A DNA stretch of 64,000 nucleotides, taken from positions 1 through 64,000 of the forward strand of contig CAWFNX010000004.1 in the NCBI GenBank assembly GCA_963817335.1. Reading direction: 5' to 3'. The translations under genes and the position numbers were made by a program. Every line of letters starts with the position of its first letter. Within the stretch, counting starts at the first letter, position 1. This DNA comes from AV40 sp963817335 (GTDB lineage: Bacteria > Verrucomicrobiota > Verrucomicrobiia > Chthoniobacterales > UBA10450). The notes below the pieces were generated by a model. It was not told the origin of the DNA and searched no databases. It saw only the letters and a list, made by a program, of their open reading frames with translations. This document shows positions 10,830 through 21,534 of this stretch, in pieces.

Positions 10830-10990
10830 GGTGTCGACCGAGATTTCCAACTCTGGCTCAGTCCCCCCCCGGGAAAATTTTCTGCCAAGAAGAGCGCGCC
10901 GAAAACAAGTTATTGATTATTAACTTGGCCGAGCGCGAACAGTATCGCGACAGGTACTGGCAGTAAGACGATCCGATCAATGCGGACCGA

Positions 10991-12457
10991 TTGCTTTGGC
11001 GCGCGCAAACCTTCCGCCACACAGTTCATCTCCTGCCGGGACAGACGATTCTTGAGCTCGGCTGTGGAGAGCTTCAATTCACGCGCACTCTAGCTCGTGT
11101 CTCCCGCGGCGAAAATCCAATTACAGCCGTTACGTTCCAAAGTTCGGTCCCGGGTTTCTCCGGTATCGATTCAAAAATCGAATTCTTGCAGCTCGCCGAG
11201 TTGCCCGGGCCGCTTGCGGGCCGTCGTTTCGATTGCGTCGTTGCGATGGATCTGCTGGACCGTAGCACCTCGTCCGAACTTCTGGAGAAAGTTCACGAAC
11301 TCCTCGCACCCGGAGGCGAGATGGTCTTTTACGAAAGCAACCCATGGAATCCAGTGCACAAGCTTCGCGGGTTGCTGCTGCGACTGGTCGGTAAGCGAGA
11401 TCCGCGAAATCTCATCAGCCGTCCACATCTCTACGAACTATTTTCCGAGATCGGCTTCATCCGGGTCTACGCAGTTTTTAACGACTTTGTATTTGCTCCA
11501 TTAACGCGATCCTTAATCTGGTTTTTACGCAACGCTTCCATCTTGCTGGAGAATGCGCCCATTATCCGAACAATGGCGGGTTCCATCCTGCTTCATGCGC
11601 AGAAGCCGCCACGGCGGAAAGGGCTGCGCAAGGTCTCGCTTTTCGCGCATGAGTCGCTTCGCGGTGCTATCTCGGTTGTAATTCCTTCTCACAACGAGGA
11701 GATGAATATCGGGCCGCTGATCGAGCGAATCCTGGCACTGTACGGAGAATACATTCACGAAATCATTCCGGTCAACGATGGGAGCAAGGACCGGACTGGC
11801 GAAGTGATAACCGCCCTCGCGGCCAAAGAAGGTCGCGTTAAGCCGTTGCACCGCGCTCCTCCCAATGGAGTCGGTCTCGCGATTGCCGACGGACTTGCTG
11901 CGGCCAGCGGTCGATATGTGCTAACGATGGACTGCGACTTCCAACATCTTTTGCCCGAGTTCCGCGATCTGCTGGATCGGGTAGCCGAAGGTTACGACGT
12001 GGTAATCGGCAGCCGCTTCTCGCGCCACAGCGTCCTACTGAATTATCCATTCTTAAAGATACTAGCTAATCGCGCTTTCCATGCTCTGGCGGTGATTCTT
12101 TTTTGGCGACGCATCCGCGACGTGACCAATAACCTGAAAATCATGCGGCGCGAGGTTGTTGCAGATTTGCGCCTGCGCCAACCCGGTTTTGCGGTTAATG
12201 CCGAGACTGGCCTTCAGCCGATCTTGCTCGGATATCAGGTAAAGCAGGTACCGGTTTCCTGGATCAACCGCACCCCCGGCATGGGCGCTTCCTCGTTTCA
12301 CCTGGCACGCGTGGGAGGCGGTTACTGGACGGTACTCATCGGACTTTGGCTTCGCCAGCTTTTTGGTATCGGTCCTTATCGCGATCTTGCCCGGCAGGAT
12401 CTTCCGGCCAGAAACCGGGCAAAGGATATCTCGTCGGGCCGCGCTGGTATACGATGA
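10991..12457 (+). CDS. Methyltransferase-GT2 fusion protein (N-terminus probably broken)
   Basis: Residues 1-200 form a class I SAM-dependent methyltransferase with motif I ILELGCGELQFTRTLA, the acidic FDCVVAMDLLD, and LLAPGGEMVFYESNPW. From about residue 225 a GT2 domain follows: ISVVIPSHNEEMNIGPLI, EIIPVNDGSKDRTG, TMDCDFQHLLPEF and VVIGSRFS, a DPM1-like arrangement. The TTG start at 10991 is probably not the real one. The same frame upstream reads LAEREQYRDRYWQ, then TAA (10964-10966), then DDPINADRL, which looks like continuous protein interrupted by one stop. Further upstream, a run of eight C (10862-10869) may hide a frameshift from a GTG start at 10831. It overlaps the next gene by ATGA. 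Confidence 0.8.
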   Translation: MLWRAQTFRHTVHLLPGQTILELGCGELQFTRTLARVSRGENPITAVTFQSSVPGFSGIDSKIEFLQLAELPGPLAGRRFDCVVAMDLLDRSTSSELLEKVHELLAPGGEMVFYESNPWNPVHKLRGLLLRLVGKRDPRNLISRPHLYELFSEIGFIRVYAVFNDFVFAPLTRSLIWFLRNASILLENAPIIRTMAGSILLHAQKPPRRKGLRKVSLFAHESLRGAISVVIPSHNEEMNIGPLIERILALYGEYIHEIIPVNDGSKDRTGEVITALAAKEGRVKPLHRAPPNGVGLAIADGLAAASGRYVLTMDCDFQHLLPEFRDLLDRVAEGYDVVIGSRFSRHSVLLNYPFLKILANRAFHALAVILFWRRIRDVTNNLKIMRREVVADLRLRQPGFAVNAETGLQPILLGYQVKQVPVSWINRTPGMGASSFHLARVGGGYWTVLIGLWLRQLFGIGPYRDLARQDLPARNRAKDISSGRAGIR

Positions 12458-14040
12458 GTAGCCGGTACCAGTTCTACTTGCTGATCGCGGTTTTTGTAGC
12501 AGCTGCGGTCCTCCGGATCGGTGTGGTGGGCCGAAGTAGCTTGTGGGGAGACGAGCTTTTCTCTCTGGCAATAGCGACGGGACATAGTCTGGAGCAATCG
12601 GCCGCCGCGTCTGACCCCAGGCTCGGGGATTTTGTAGAACCGGATCATCCCGTGCCGGCGACAGGGTTTCAGCGTTACCTCAAGCACGACGATCCTCCAG
12701 CGAGCCCTGCGCGGGTGGTTCGAGCAGTATTTCTCTCCGACACAAGCCCACCGCTTTACTATCTCTTGCTCTACAGTTGGACCCTGCTCTTTGGAACGAG
12801 TGACATCGCCCTTCGCTTATTCTCGGCAGTTTGTTCGCTGGCGTGTTTCCCCTTCTTCGTCGGTATCGCCCGGCGCACAGGAGGTCCGGCAGCGGTCTTG
12901 CCTGCTTGCGTTCTATTCGCATTTTCGCCGTTGGCCATTTACTACTCCACTGAGGGCCGGATGTACTCGCTCCTATGGCTATGCGTGCTGGCTGTGGCGT
13001 GGGCTTCACTGGTGCTGCATCAGGGCGGAGGATCTTTCCCTGTCGTCGCTCTTTGGGTTGTGGCATCCGCCGCTGGATTTCTGACACACTATTTCTTCCT
13101 GTTTCCATGGCTTGCTGTGGTGGCGTTCCTGCTAATACGCCCCGGAAAATTTGACCGGCGCCGGTTATTAGTATGCATTTTCATTACCGGTTTGGCGATC
13201 CTACCCTGGTACTCAATAGTACCGGAATCATTTGCTCGGTGGCGGATCACGCAGGGCTGGCTAAAGTTGCAGCCAATTGGGTTCAACGTCTCGCGCGAAA
13301 CTCGGAACTACTTTTTGCAGTTCTTCTCAGGGCGGCTATGGGAACTTTCGACATACAAACGGACGTCTGCACTCGCTGCGCTGGCATTGTTCGCGGTATC
13401 GGCGGGGTTGATGGCGTGGCGGCTGGGTTCCCGCGTGTTTAGCGAACGCCACATTTTCCTTTTTCTCTGGTTTGTCGCGGCGTGCGTTGGCCCAATCATA
13501 TGTGACCTCATGAATCACACGTATATGGTGGCGAGGCCGCGTTATGCGATTGCCGCCTTGCCGGCGGCTTATCTCTTCGTCGCCGCCGGGTTCACTGCTC
13601 TGAGCGTCCGCCTAAGAGTTATCATGCTGGGGCTTATCGTTCTCGCCTGGGCGCCGAATGTGCTCAATATTTACGATAGTCAATATAGGTCGTGGGCGGC
13701 GTTCCGCGAGATCTCAAATGCAGTTAGTGTAAGGAGCAGTGCCTCCAATTTGATTCTCGTCCAATCTATTCCGTCAGGGGTCCTCGGAATCGCACGCTAT
13801 ATGACCGGGTCCGCCGCACTTGCCTCGTGGGTCCAACAACTCGGAACACGGCGGGTTCCTGAATCACTGCATATGCTTACTGCCGGTCGATCGCGTGTTG
13901 TATTCGTCAGGGTACACGACGTCGGTGCGCCAGCACCCGAGGAGGACTGGCTGCGTGCCAATGCCGTGGTCTGCGATGAGAAGGAACTCGGTAATGGGAA
14001 GATCGTCGAATTTCAGCCTAAGGGTGCCGAAGCATTCTGA
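12454..14040 (+). CDS. GT-C membrane glycosyltransferase (GT39/ArnT-like), copy D
   Basis: An uninterrupted 528-residue membrane protein. The ATG at 12454 overlaps the previous stop (ATGA) and is preferred to the in-frame ATG at 12346, which would add 36 residues unlike any membrane-protein N-terminus. The first transmembrane helix is FYLLIAVFVAAAVLRIGVVG, followed by SLWGDELFSL, whose Asp-Glu pair is the typical first-loop acidic motif of GT39-type enzymes. About ten further hydrophobic segments follow, then a short soluble C-terminus. It is more distant from copies A-C than they are from each other. It is expected to use a polyprenyl-linked sugar on the periplasmic side of the inner membrane. 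Confidence 0.82.
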   Translation: MSSRYQFYLLIAVFVAAAVLRIGVVGRSSLWGDELFSLAIATGHSLEQSAAASDPRLGDFVEPDHPVPATGFQRYLKHDDPPASPARVVRAVFLSDTSPPLYYLLLYSWTLLFGTSDIALRLFSAVCSLACFPFFVGIARRTGGPAAVLPACVLFAFSPLAIYYSTEGRMYSLLWLCVLAVAWASLVLHQGGGSFPVVALWVVASAAGFLTHYFFLFPWLAVVAFLLIRPGKFDRRRLLVCIFITGLAILPWYSIVPESFARWRITQGWLKLQPIGFNVSRETRNYFLQFFSGRLWELSTYKRTSALAALALFAVSAGLMAWRLGSRVFSERHIFLFLWFVAACVGPIICDLMNHTYMVARPRYAIAALPAAYLFVAAGFTALSVRLRVIMLGLIVLAWAPNVLNIYDSQYRSWAAFREISNAVSVRSSASNLILVQSIPSGVLGIARYMTGSAALASWVQQLGTRRVPESLHMLTAGRSRVVFVRVHDVGAPAPEEDWLRANAVVCDEKELGNGKIVEFQPKGAEAF

Positions 14041-14053
14041 ATTTTCGCCGGAG

Positions 14054-16251
14054 ATGGAGCTAGTTGCGAGCAACACGGGGATGGCAGACTTACAACTAAA
14101 GGCTCGCGTAATGCGCTACGCGCCACTGCTGTTGCCATTGATCATACTGGTCGGGACGGGCATCCGCGGTCTGGATTTTGGACTGCACTGGGATGAGCGC
14201 CCGTGGCAGATCGGCCCAGTCAAATCCATGGTGGAATCGCGGACCCTACTGCCAGGATACTACGATTATCCGTCGTTCGATTATTGGTTGAACCTTCTGG
14301 TTCTCGTGCCTGACGTCGTCACCCCACAAATCCCGGGAGAAAGTTTACGAGAGCACCTTATTCATACTCTCGACTCGCACGCCTACTTGATGCGGTTGCG
14401 CGCAATTTATCTCGTAATCACGTCTCTCACGCTGGTCTGGGTTTATCTGCTGGCGTTGGAATATCGGCGCTCGTGGCTGGAAGCGTTGTTTGCAGCTTCG
14501 GTAGTGGCAGGCTCGTGGGAGGTCGCTTATCACGCACGCTGGGTGGCTACCGACGGGATATTGATGCAGTTCGCCGCACTTACCGTGCTACTGGCAGCAC
14601 GAGCGCTGAAACGCAGAAGCCGGTCGTGGCTGGTAGCAGCCGCGGTAGCTGCTGGCCTTGGATTCGGGACTAAATATCCTGGAGGGCTGCTGTACTCCCG
14701 GTAATGCTCGCCGGGTGGCTCGGAGCAATCGACGGTACATCGCGCCAAAAGGCGGGTCGTCTTGTCAAAGTCGCTGCGGTTTTTGTGCTGGTCTATCTGG
14801 CAGTCACACCAGCAACTGTTCTCCAACCGACGAAGGTTGCCAGGGCCGTGCTCTTTGAGGTGTCGCACTACGGGATAGCGGGACATGGTGGTCATTCGAT
14901 CGATCGAGGGTTCGAACACGCGTGGCGAATGCTGGCCTATTTTTCCACCGTGTCTCTCTCCCCTTATCTGCCGGTCGCGCTTTTCATGTTTACCCTTGCA
15001 ATTATCGGAATTATTGGCGTGATGTGGCAGAACTCACATGAGGGAGCCGTGCTGCTGATATTTCCCCTATGCTATCTTCTCTATTTTTCCATGCAGCGAG
15101 TGATGGTGGTTCGCAATCTTTTGGCGGTAATTCCATTTTTAGCGATCGCTGCAGCTCGAGGGGCGGTTGTGATCGGCGAATTTCTCGGAGGCAACCGAGG
15201 TTCGTCGGCCACCCGCCTAAGCCGCACCGAGTGGCTTCGAGTAGCATGGGCCGGACTTCTTGGCATGGCGCTATGCTTCAACGCGTGGTGGTTGATTACG
15301 AGCGCTGAAAGTATAGTAGCAAGACACACCGATCGGTTTGTTCGCGAAGCCGCGATATACATTCGCGAGCACGCCGAGACGAAGTTCCTCCTGTCGCCTC
15401 GCGTCGTTCAGGACTTAGTCATGGGAGGGCCCCCTGTGGGGAACGTGACCGTTGAGCCTGCCCAGGCTGACGTCTTCATGCTTTACGCCCAGGAAGGGAT
15501 GCAACGCTGGCACGATTGGCCCGCGAATCATCGCGACCTTACCCAGGCGTGCTTTGGACCGCGAGAAGTAAATTTCAACATATACCCAAACTGGTGGGGC
15601 GACGATCACATCGTTGTAATCAATCGGCGTTGGGCCGAGGACATCGGTCTACATATTGCAGGAATTTCGCAAGACTCGCAGGCGCCGCCGGCAACTGAAC
15701 CTGTGATTCAACCTATTACCTCGTCAACACCGATTTCTGCCGATTCGTTGCCCAGATCGTGGTTGTTACCAGATGTAGATCCGCGAAGTCTCGTGCCGCG
15801 CGCTGACGCGGAATCTATCGGAGGCCCTATTGTGCGAGGACCGGCGAGTGGGGGGTGGGAACTTGACGGCAAGGCTTGCACCTATCTTACTCGCAGTGGT
15901 TTGGTCGTCAGCGCTGCCTTCATCAGCACAAGCGCGTTCAATCTGGAACGAGATGATCCGCAGAGCGCAGTTCTTTCCGATGTGGGAGCGAGTGCGTACG
16001 TAGCTCGCCCCGGGCCCCTGGGTGACATCCGGCTTTTTGCTCGCAGTTTCGGAAACGCCGTTGTTATCCACATCTCTGGCAGTGCGGAACCGAGAGAAAG
16101 AAAGGTGGACTTGGCCAAGCAGTTTGCCCGGACCGCGCTTAATCATCTTGACGCCGCGGACGACGCCAGACCAGCTGAGCTACGAGGGCCTCTACCCACT
16201 CTGGGCAATTCTAATTTCAGAGCTGCCGGCCAGCTCTTTCGTATATTTTGA
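14054..16251 (+). CDS. GT-C membrane glycosyltransferase with large C-terminal periplasmic domain, copy E, frameshifted near 14692
   Basis: The ATG at 14054 lies 14 bases after the preceding stop. The first loop contains FGLHWDERPWQIGPVKSMVE, an Asp-Glu motif as in other GT-C enzymes. The frame stops at 14704, but a missing G in a GG pair near 14692 restores GGLLVLPVMLAGWLGA and joins it to the frame that continues to 16251. The membrane part ends near 15330. After it comes a soluble region with the motif FNIYPNWWGDDHIVVINRRW and a C-terminal domain of about 180 residues that I do not recognise. The 3' end overlaps the convergent minus-strand gene by 35 bases. Confidence 0.75.
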
Positions 16252-17913
16252 ACGCCCCGCCCTGGTCGGAGTATATTTCTTTCCAGAGATTCGGGTATCG
16301 CTGGGTCACAATAGATACATATTCTTTGGTGAAGCTATCCTCTAAGAGCAGATACGTCACTGGCACTGAATCGAGCAGATTCTGAGCTCGCTCCGGGTTT
16401 AGCTCAAACGGCGGCATCACCGCTTTCAATCCCGTTCTTAAATAAACCCATTGTGGCGCATAAGTCGCGACTACTTCGTCCGCCTGAGCACGCTTCATTA
16501 GCCAACTTATTCCGCCATCCAGAGCTCGCTGGACCGGGAAATAACCGAATACGTGAAACCGGGCTTCCCTTCCGTCCGGCAGGTCGCAAACGATTGTATC
16601 AACATATCTGGTGAATCTGTAAAATACGATGAGTTGATGGAGCAATATCAGACTCAGACCCGAGGCGACTAAAAAAGAAGCCACGGTCCTCGTCATCCTC
16701 GATAAGACTTTTCGCGAAACGGTTTCGAGGAACAACAGACAAGTAAAAAATGCTAATGCGAAAAATGGGCAGAGAGGCGTTAGGTAGCGGACCAACTGAA
16801 TCGGCCAAGGGGTAAGACATATTGCTGCTACCGAGAGCAACACATATAGTGGAATCGCCCATTGTCGTTTTGCGAGTTGTAGTCCCAAGCCACCGAGGAT
16901 AGTGCAGCCAAGAACTACAAGGGTTAAGTTAAGGATAAAGCCAGTTTCAGTCGGGTGGCTGCGTGAAAAAGGTATCAGCCAGCAGATCTTTTGCGCTGTG
17001 AAGGCTTCCCCAATGCTAGCAGGAATTCGTTCCAGGTTTCCCAAAACGCGACCGACCAAATCCTCGGGCTTGATGCGTCCCAATTCGGGACGAAAAGAAT
17101 CCTTCAACATAAAAATATTCGAGGCATAACTTACGTTGTAAAATAAGTAGTCGGCGCGCTGATATTCGTAGGCTGGCGTTTTATAATCACGGCGGCCTCA
17201 ACCCGATGAATGTATCCTTGCCAGCAGACAATCGGTATTGCCGAGAGTATCAGCCGGAGTATCGCTTGCTTGAAGCGCTTATTGAAGAGAGCTTCTTGCC
17301 ACCCAAGCCGCAAACAACGCGACCCCAACGGTGCGGAGGGCGTATGAGGCGGTTCCGAGAACAAAGGATGGGATATTGTAGAGTCGTTGATTGACGGGCC
17401 CATTAAATAGAAAGAAGAGAGTCGTGGTAAGGCCAAACAGAATCTCCGGAGCCAGCTGGTTTGACATCAAGTAGGTGTAAAGGCTGAGCAGACAAACGAG
17501 TGCGCCAAGAAAAGCGTACCGAAAGCGGCAGTACTTTCTTAACAGAAAGTAAACGGACAAACCGAAAATGATATAAATGAAAAAGAGCGTGATCCTTAGC
17601 CAGTGACCGACTACGATCACGTCATGGGTTCCAAGCACCCACTGATGGGCTGCTACGATAAGGGGAAGAAGTGGTGGGTATTGTATGGCTTCGATCTCTC
17701 CCGGCTCGTTCAGCAGCCGTACCCTTTGCTCTCCGCTAACGAGGTCCCTAGAATGTAGTAGGTGCTTGCGTCGTAACGTAAATCGATCGGACCGGTTAGC
17801 CGGGTGGACCAGCTTATCGCGGCAACCGCCACTAAAATGACGATGACGCAAAGTTCGGACCGGCGCCCTCTTTTGAGTGAAGCCGCTGTTCCGGAAGAAT
17901 CAGAGGCACTCAT
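16217..17913 (-). CDS. GT-C membrane glycosyltransferase (PMT_2/ArnT-like), copy F, three frameshifts
   Basis: A reverse-strand relative of copies A-C. It begins at ATG 17913 (MSASDSSGTAASLKRGRR), then a membrane helix and TRLTGPIDLRYDASTYYILG. Three breaks interrupt it: near 17720 (missing C, restoring GYRLLNEPGEIEAIQYPPLL), near 17300 (one additional A, within AAWVAEALFNKRFKQAIL) and near 17187 (one additional base, before DYKTPAYEYQRADYLFYNVS). The rest, with FRPELGRIKPEDLVGRV and VTYLLLEDSF, runs to a stop at 16217. Correcting three single bases gives a full-length protein of about 560 residues. Its reverse orientation next to tandem copies suggests an inversion or independent insertion within the locus. 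Confidence 0.75.
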
Positions 17914-17970
17914 CTGTTGCGATATACATCACTTCCAAGTCGTCACGTCCACGTCTTAAAGCGTCACATT

Positions 17971-18218
17971 ATGAATTACGGCGCTCCTGATCACAAGCAA
18001 CAGCTAACAGGAATCGCCTTCCAATTGCTGGGGCCTGCACTGCTAAGCTTAATCTGGGTCGCGATGATAATGTTGGCGAATCCAATGGGGATTTCCGTTT
18101 AAACGATGATTGGGCATATGGATACAGCGTACAGCGCCTTCTCCGGCAGGGGCAACTTGGTTTCTCCGATTGGACAGCCGCCACTGAGCTTTTAAATGAG
18201 CATGCCCCCGTCGAGTGA
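17971..18218 (+). pseudogene. GT-C glycosyltransferase N-terminal remnant
   Basis: Starting at ATG 17971 the sequence encodes a short N-terminus and hydrophobic helix (LLSLIWVAMIMLAN). One frame change near 18090 then gives NGDFRLNDDWAYGYSVQRLL and GQLGFSDWTAATELLNEHAP, ending at a stop at 18218. The NDDWAYGYSV block is the first-loop motif common in another branch of GT39 membrane glycosyltransferases. Only about 80 residues remain of a protein that normally exceeds 500. The next gene, also a membrane enzyme, begins about 50 bases later and may have replaced the missing part. I read this as a truncated gene rather than a small functional protein. Confidence 0.5.
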
Positions 18219-18269
18219 GCAGGGCGGTTGGCGTATTCGCACGTTCGAAAACGGCAAGAAGTTGACTTG

Positions 18270-20191
18270 ATGCTACACAATTCGCATTCAGATCCTGCGT
18301 CAATGGTTGAGTCAACCCCGCGGCACCCGCTTAACTCGCGTATTGCATCAGCCCACATCGCGCGGAATGGGCTATGGGTATGCGTCTTGGCTTTGTTGGC
18401 TTATTACACGCTGTTTCGTTTGCCTTTTCGGTTTCCGCGGCACCAACGTTTTTGGTCAGCCTCCTACGCGTTTGGATTTAATAATACTGTAGCTGTCCTG
18501 GGACTGGCAATGCTGTTGGCGGTTGCCGCAATTCCGGTCTTAGTTGCGGCGCACCGTGAAGGGGGACTCCAGCCACCCTTCCAGTTTACGATTCTGCGCA
18601 ATCATGCAACACGACGCTCATTCTTGATCGCATTATTCCTCGCGGCAGCGCTCTACGCCATTCTGACATTCGTTATGTACAGTTATAGTGTTGCCTCAGC
18701 CCCTTGGCTGATGTGGGAAACGCGACACTTTCTGTATCGAACGTGGCTCATGGGTGTTTATGGCATGCATCCTTACACAGACTTTCAGGCAGAGTATGGA
18801 CCGCTTCTTACGTATACGCCGTTATGGATTTATTGGCTTCTCAGGCCGCTAGGGGCCTCGTATGAACAGGCGTATTTCGCGTCGCACCTGCTACTAAATG
18901 TAGCGGGGCTTTGGTGTCTCTGACTATATTCTATCCCACACGGTAACGCCAGCTTGGGCGCGTATCGTTGCTTTCGCGGTTCTAGGCATCGCCGGTTTTG
19001 CCCCCCACATGGGACTTAACGGCGTCCTCTTACGATACTTATCCCCTTTTGCATGTTTAGTAGTAGGTCATATAGCCGTCACTAAGATTCTTTCCCATCG
19101 AAAGTGTGCCATCGGTTTAGTTAAAATGGTTCTCACGGTTTTACTGCTGTGGGTAGCTAATGTTCTCTTATCACCGGAAGTGGTAGCTGCTTTCACGGTT
19201 GCTTGGATCTCCTACGGCATGCTGATGATGCGTTTCGACGCGAGCATCCTGTTAACATCGCTCGCTGCCTTTGTGGTTGGTGGGTTACTGTGCTGGATCC
19301 TGCTTCCAGTTCCGTACTATGGCTCGCTACTCAGTTTCTCGGAGGGAGCCAACAACCTGCCGCTGCTACCTGTAGCGCATCTCCTTTTTATATCTTCACA
19401 ATGTTCTTAATTGTGCCGCCCATGTTGGCGTCGAGTTTACGGGTGTCGGCCAGCGTCAATGTAGCTGATGCCGCGGTCAACGGAGCGCTGGGAGTACTGT
19501 GTGTGTTAATGGCGTTCGGCGCCTCGGCCGGTGCGATTTGCCGCACGTTTTGTCCTACGGAATGGGCGCGTCGTTGTTGCTTATGATTCGGCTTGCAAAC
19601 GCTTCGCGCGTTGCCTTTGCCATGTACACCTTGACATATGTCGGTGTGTTCATTGTGTTAATGCAGATTGTAAATCTACAGGTTTTCTATGGAGTGCCCC
19701 CGCGGGCACTGAAATCTACACACGGTCTCACCGATGCAGTATGGAGACTGCGCCATTGGAAAGGCACTGACCGGCCTGACGTGGCGCAATTATCTGCGCT
19801 GGCTCGTTATCCGCGAGTGGGGTTGCCGTACGCAACTATTGGAGATCCTGCCGTCGAGAAATACGTCATAGCTCGCAAACAGGTGGAACCGGATTACTAT
19901 ATTTCCTGCGTAGGGGTTTATACGCCCGCGGCCCTTCAACGCAAGCTGCGCGATATTAGAAGGTCGGAGTACCTGCTTGTGCCTTCCCATTTTGCTACCC
20001 TCGATTTATCAAGGAATCCATGCGACGAATACCTCAATGACATCCAGCAATGGTTTCTCTACTCGGCTAACTTCACTTGTCGCGCCGATCCACTTGATCC
20101 TTTTGGCGAGGTTAACAAGTTCATCGTTGAGCATTACGTGCCGGTGGAGAAGATTGGCTCTTGGGTGGTCTTACGGCGTAACTCCAATTAG
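18270..20191 (+). CDS. Integral membrane glycosyltransferase-like protein, copy H, at least three frameshifts
   Basis: A membrane protein of roughly 630 residues with many hydrophobic helices. The likely start is ATG 18270. Successive segments are in different frames: 18270-18923 (with WLMGVYGMHPYTDFQAEYGP, a loop motif seen in GT-C enzymes), about 18930-19400 (GFAPHMGLNGVLLRYLSP), about 19400-19545 (YIFTMFLIVPPMLASSL) and about 19545-20191, ending in a soluble tail with PDYYISCVGVYTPAALQRKL. Hydrophobicity and composition continue across each break, so one gene with shifts near 18925, 19390 and 19545 is more likely than four small genes. The exact family is uncertain; GT-C/PMT_2-like is the best guess from topology and neighbours. 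Confidence 0.6.
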
Positions 20192-20371
20192 CTGGCTTGC
20201 GGTTCTCTCAACAGGAACCTATGCCTGATGTCGCTTGAGTTGGCAGGGCGTCGCGGCCGAAATAGCCTCATGCTTTTTCTCAATGACAGACGACTCGTCC
20301 GATTTATGCGAGATCAGCTTTAGCAGTCAATCGTCTCCGTTATTATTCCGCTTCGGCCATGCGCATTTTAA

Positions 20372-21529
20372 ATGGGTAAAAATGTAAAAGACTTTGGCAG
20401 GCGGATTCAGAAGACGCTTGTTCGCACTCTTGGCGCACAGAAAATGAAATTCCTGCTCGGGAAGAAGCGGGTAATGGAATTCGGCCTCCGGCCTTATCTC
20501 CTGCCACGGAGAGTCAAGCACATTCACGGTCCTGCAAAAATCTCTTACAGCTTGGACGAACTGTTGGTGATCTCGGTCGTCCGAAACGGTGAGCTCTATA
20601 TTAAATCGTTTCTCAATCACTACCGCTCGATGGGGGTCAGGCACTTTGTGTTTCTCGACAACGGCTCAACCGATCGCACGGTTGAAGCGCTTTGTCTGCA
20701 CGATGACGTGACGGTGCTGCAAACAGATGCGCCCTACAATAAATACGAGAATACGATGAAGAGATATTTAGCGGAGAGATTTTCGGCCGGCAGATGGAAT
20801 TTATGCGCTGATATTGATGAGCTCTTTGATTATCCATTCTCTAATAGCCTCAGCTTGCGCGATCTCCTCCGCTACTTAAACGCCAACAATTACACAGCTG
20901 TTGTAGCACAAATGCTGGACATGTTCGCGGACGTAGCCCTTAACGAACTCAAGAGCAAGGCGGACGACACGCTCAAGGAGAGGTACGTTTACTATGATAT
21001 CTCCGCTATCGACAAGACCGACTATCTCTGGTCAGAGCTTTCGAATCCTGAGATCAGAATGCATTGGGGTGGCATACGCAAAATGGTATTTGGGACGAAT
21101 AACGGGCTGACAAAGGCAGCGCTTGTTCTAATGAATGGAAAGGTCAAGCCATTCTTTTCATGGGGGCACCACGCGGAAGGTGCTTTCATCGCCGACGTCG
21201 CCTGCATTCTGCTGCACTATCCTTTTGTGAGTTCGTTTGTTTCAAAAGTGGAAGACGCCGTGCGAACAGGCAGGTATGGGATGATAACCACAGACGAGTA
21301 TATGGCGTACACAAAGGCACTGAAGGCCAAGCCTAACCTGAACCTTAGGCTTCAGTCCGCGCTGCGGTTCACCGGACTGGAACAGTTAATCGAGGAACGA
21401 TTTCTCATTGTGTCAACGAAGTATCAACAGTGGGTTAAAGACCACGCCCGCGAATGTTCCAGAATGAGCTTTTTCTCCGGAAGGGGAGGGGTAGCCGACT
21501 CTAAGTTCGCTGCCGTACCGGAGAGTTAA
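20372..21529 (+). CDS. Glycosyltransferase family 2 (Glyco_tranf_2_4-like)
   Basis: A soluble 385-residue protein. After a basic N-terminal stretch, LLVISVVRNGELYIKSFLNH and FVFLDNGSTDRTVEAL form the nucleotide-binding half, and CADIDELFDYPF supplies the DXD-like metal site. The pattern matches the PF13704-like group that includes eukaryotic-type GT92 relatives, where the acceptor is often part of a cell-surface glycan. The ATG at 20372 follows an AT-rich leader of about 180 bases without another gene. This is the first gene of a stretch (20.4-37.5 kb) in which no frameshift is apparent. Confidence 0.82.
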   Translation: MGKNVKDFGRRIQKTLVRTLGAQKMKFLLGKKRVMEFGLRPYLLPRRVKHIHGPAKISYSLDELLVISVVRNGELYIKSFLNHYRSMGVRHFVFLDNGSTDRTVEALCLHDDVTVLQTDAPYNKYENTMKRYLAERFSAGRWNLCADIDELFDYPFSNSLSLRDLLRYLNANNYTAVVAQMLDMFADVALNELKSKADDTLKERYVYYDISAIDKTDYLWSELSNPEIRMHWGGIRKMVFGTNNGLTKAALVLMNGKVKPFFSWGHHAEGAFIADVACILLHYPFVSSFVSKVEDAVRTGRYGMITTDEYMAYTKALKAKPNLNLRLQSALRFTGLEQLIEERFLIVSTKYQQWVKDHARECSRMSFFSGRGGVADSKFAAVPES

Positions 21530-21534
21530 GGCGA

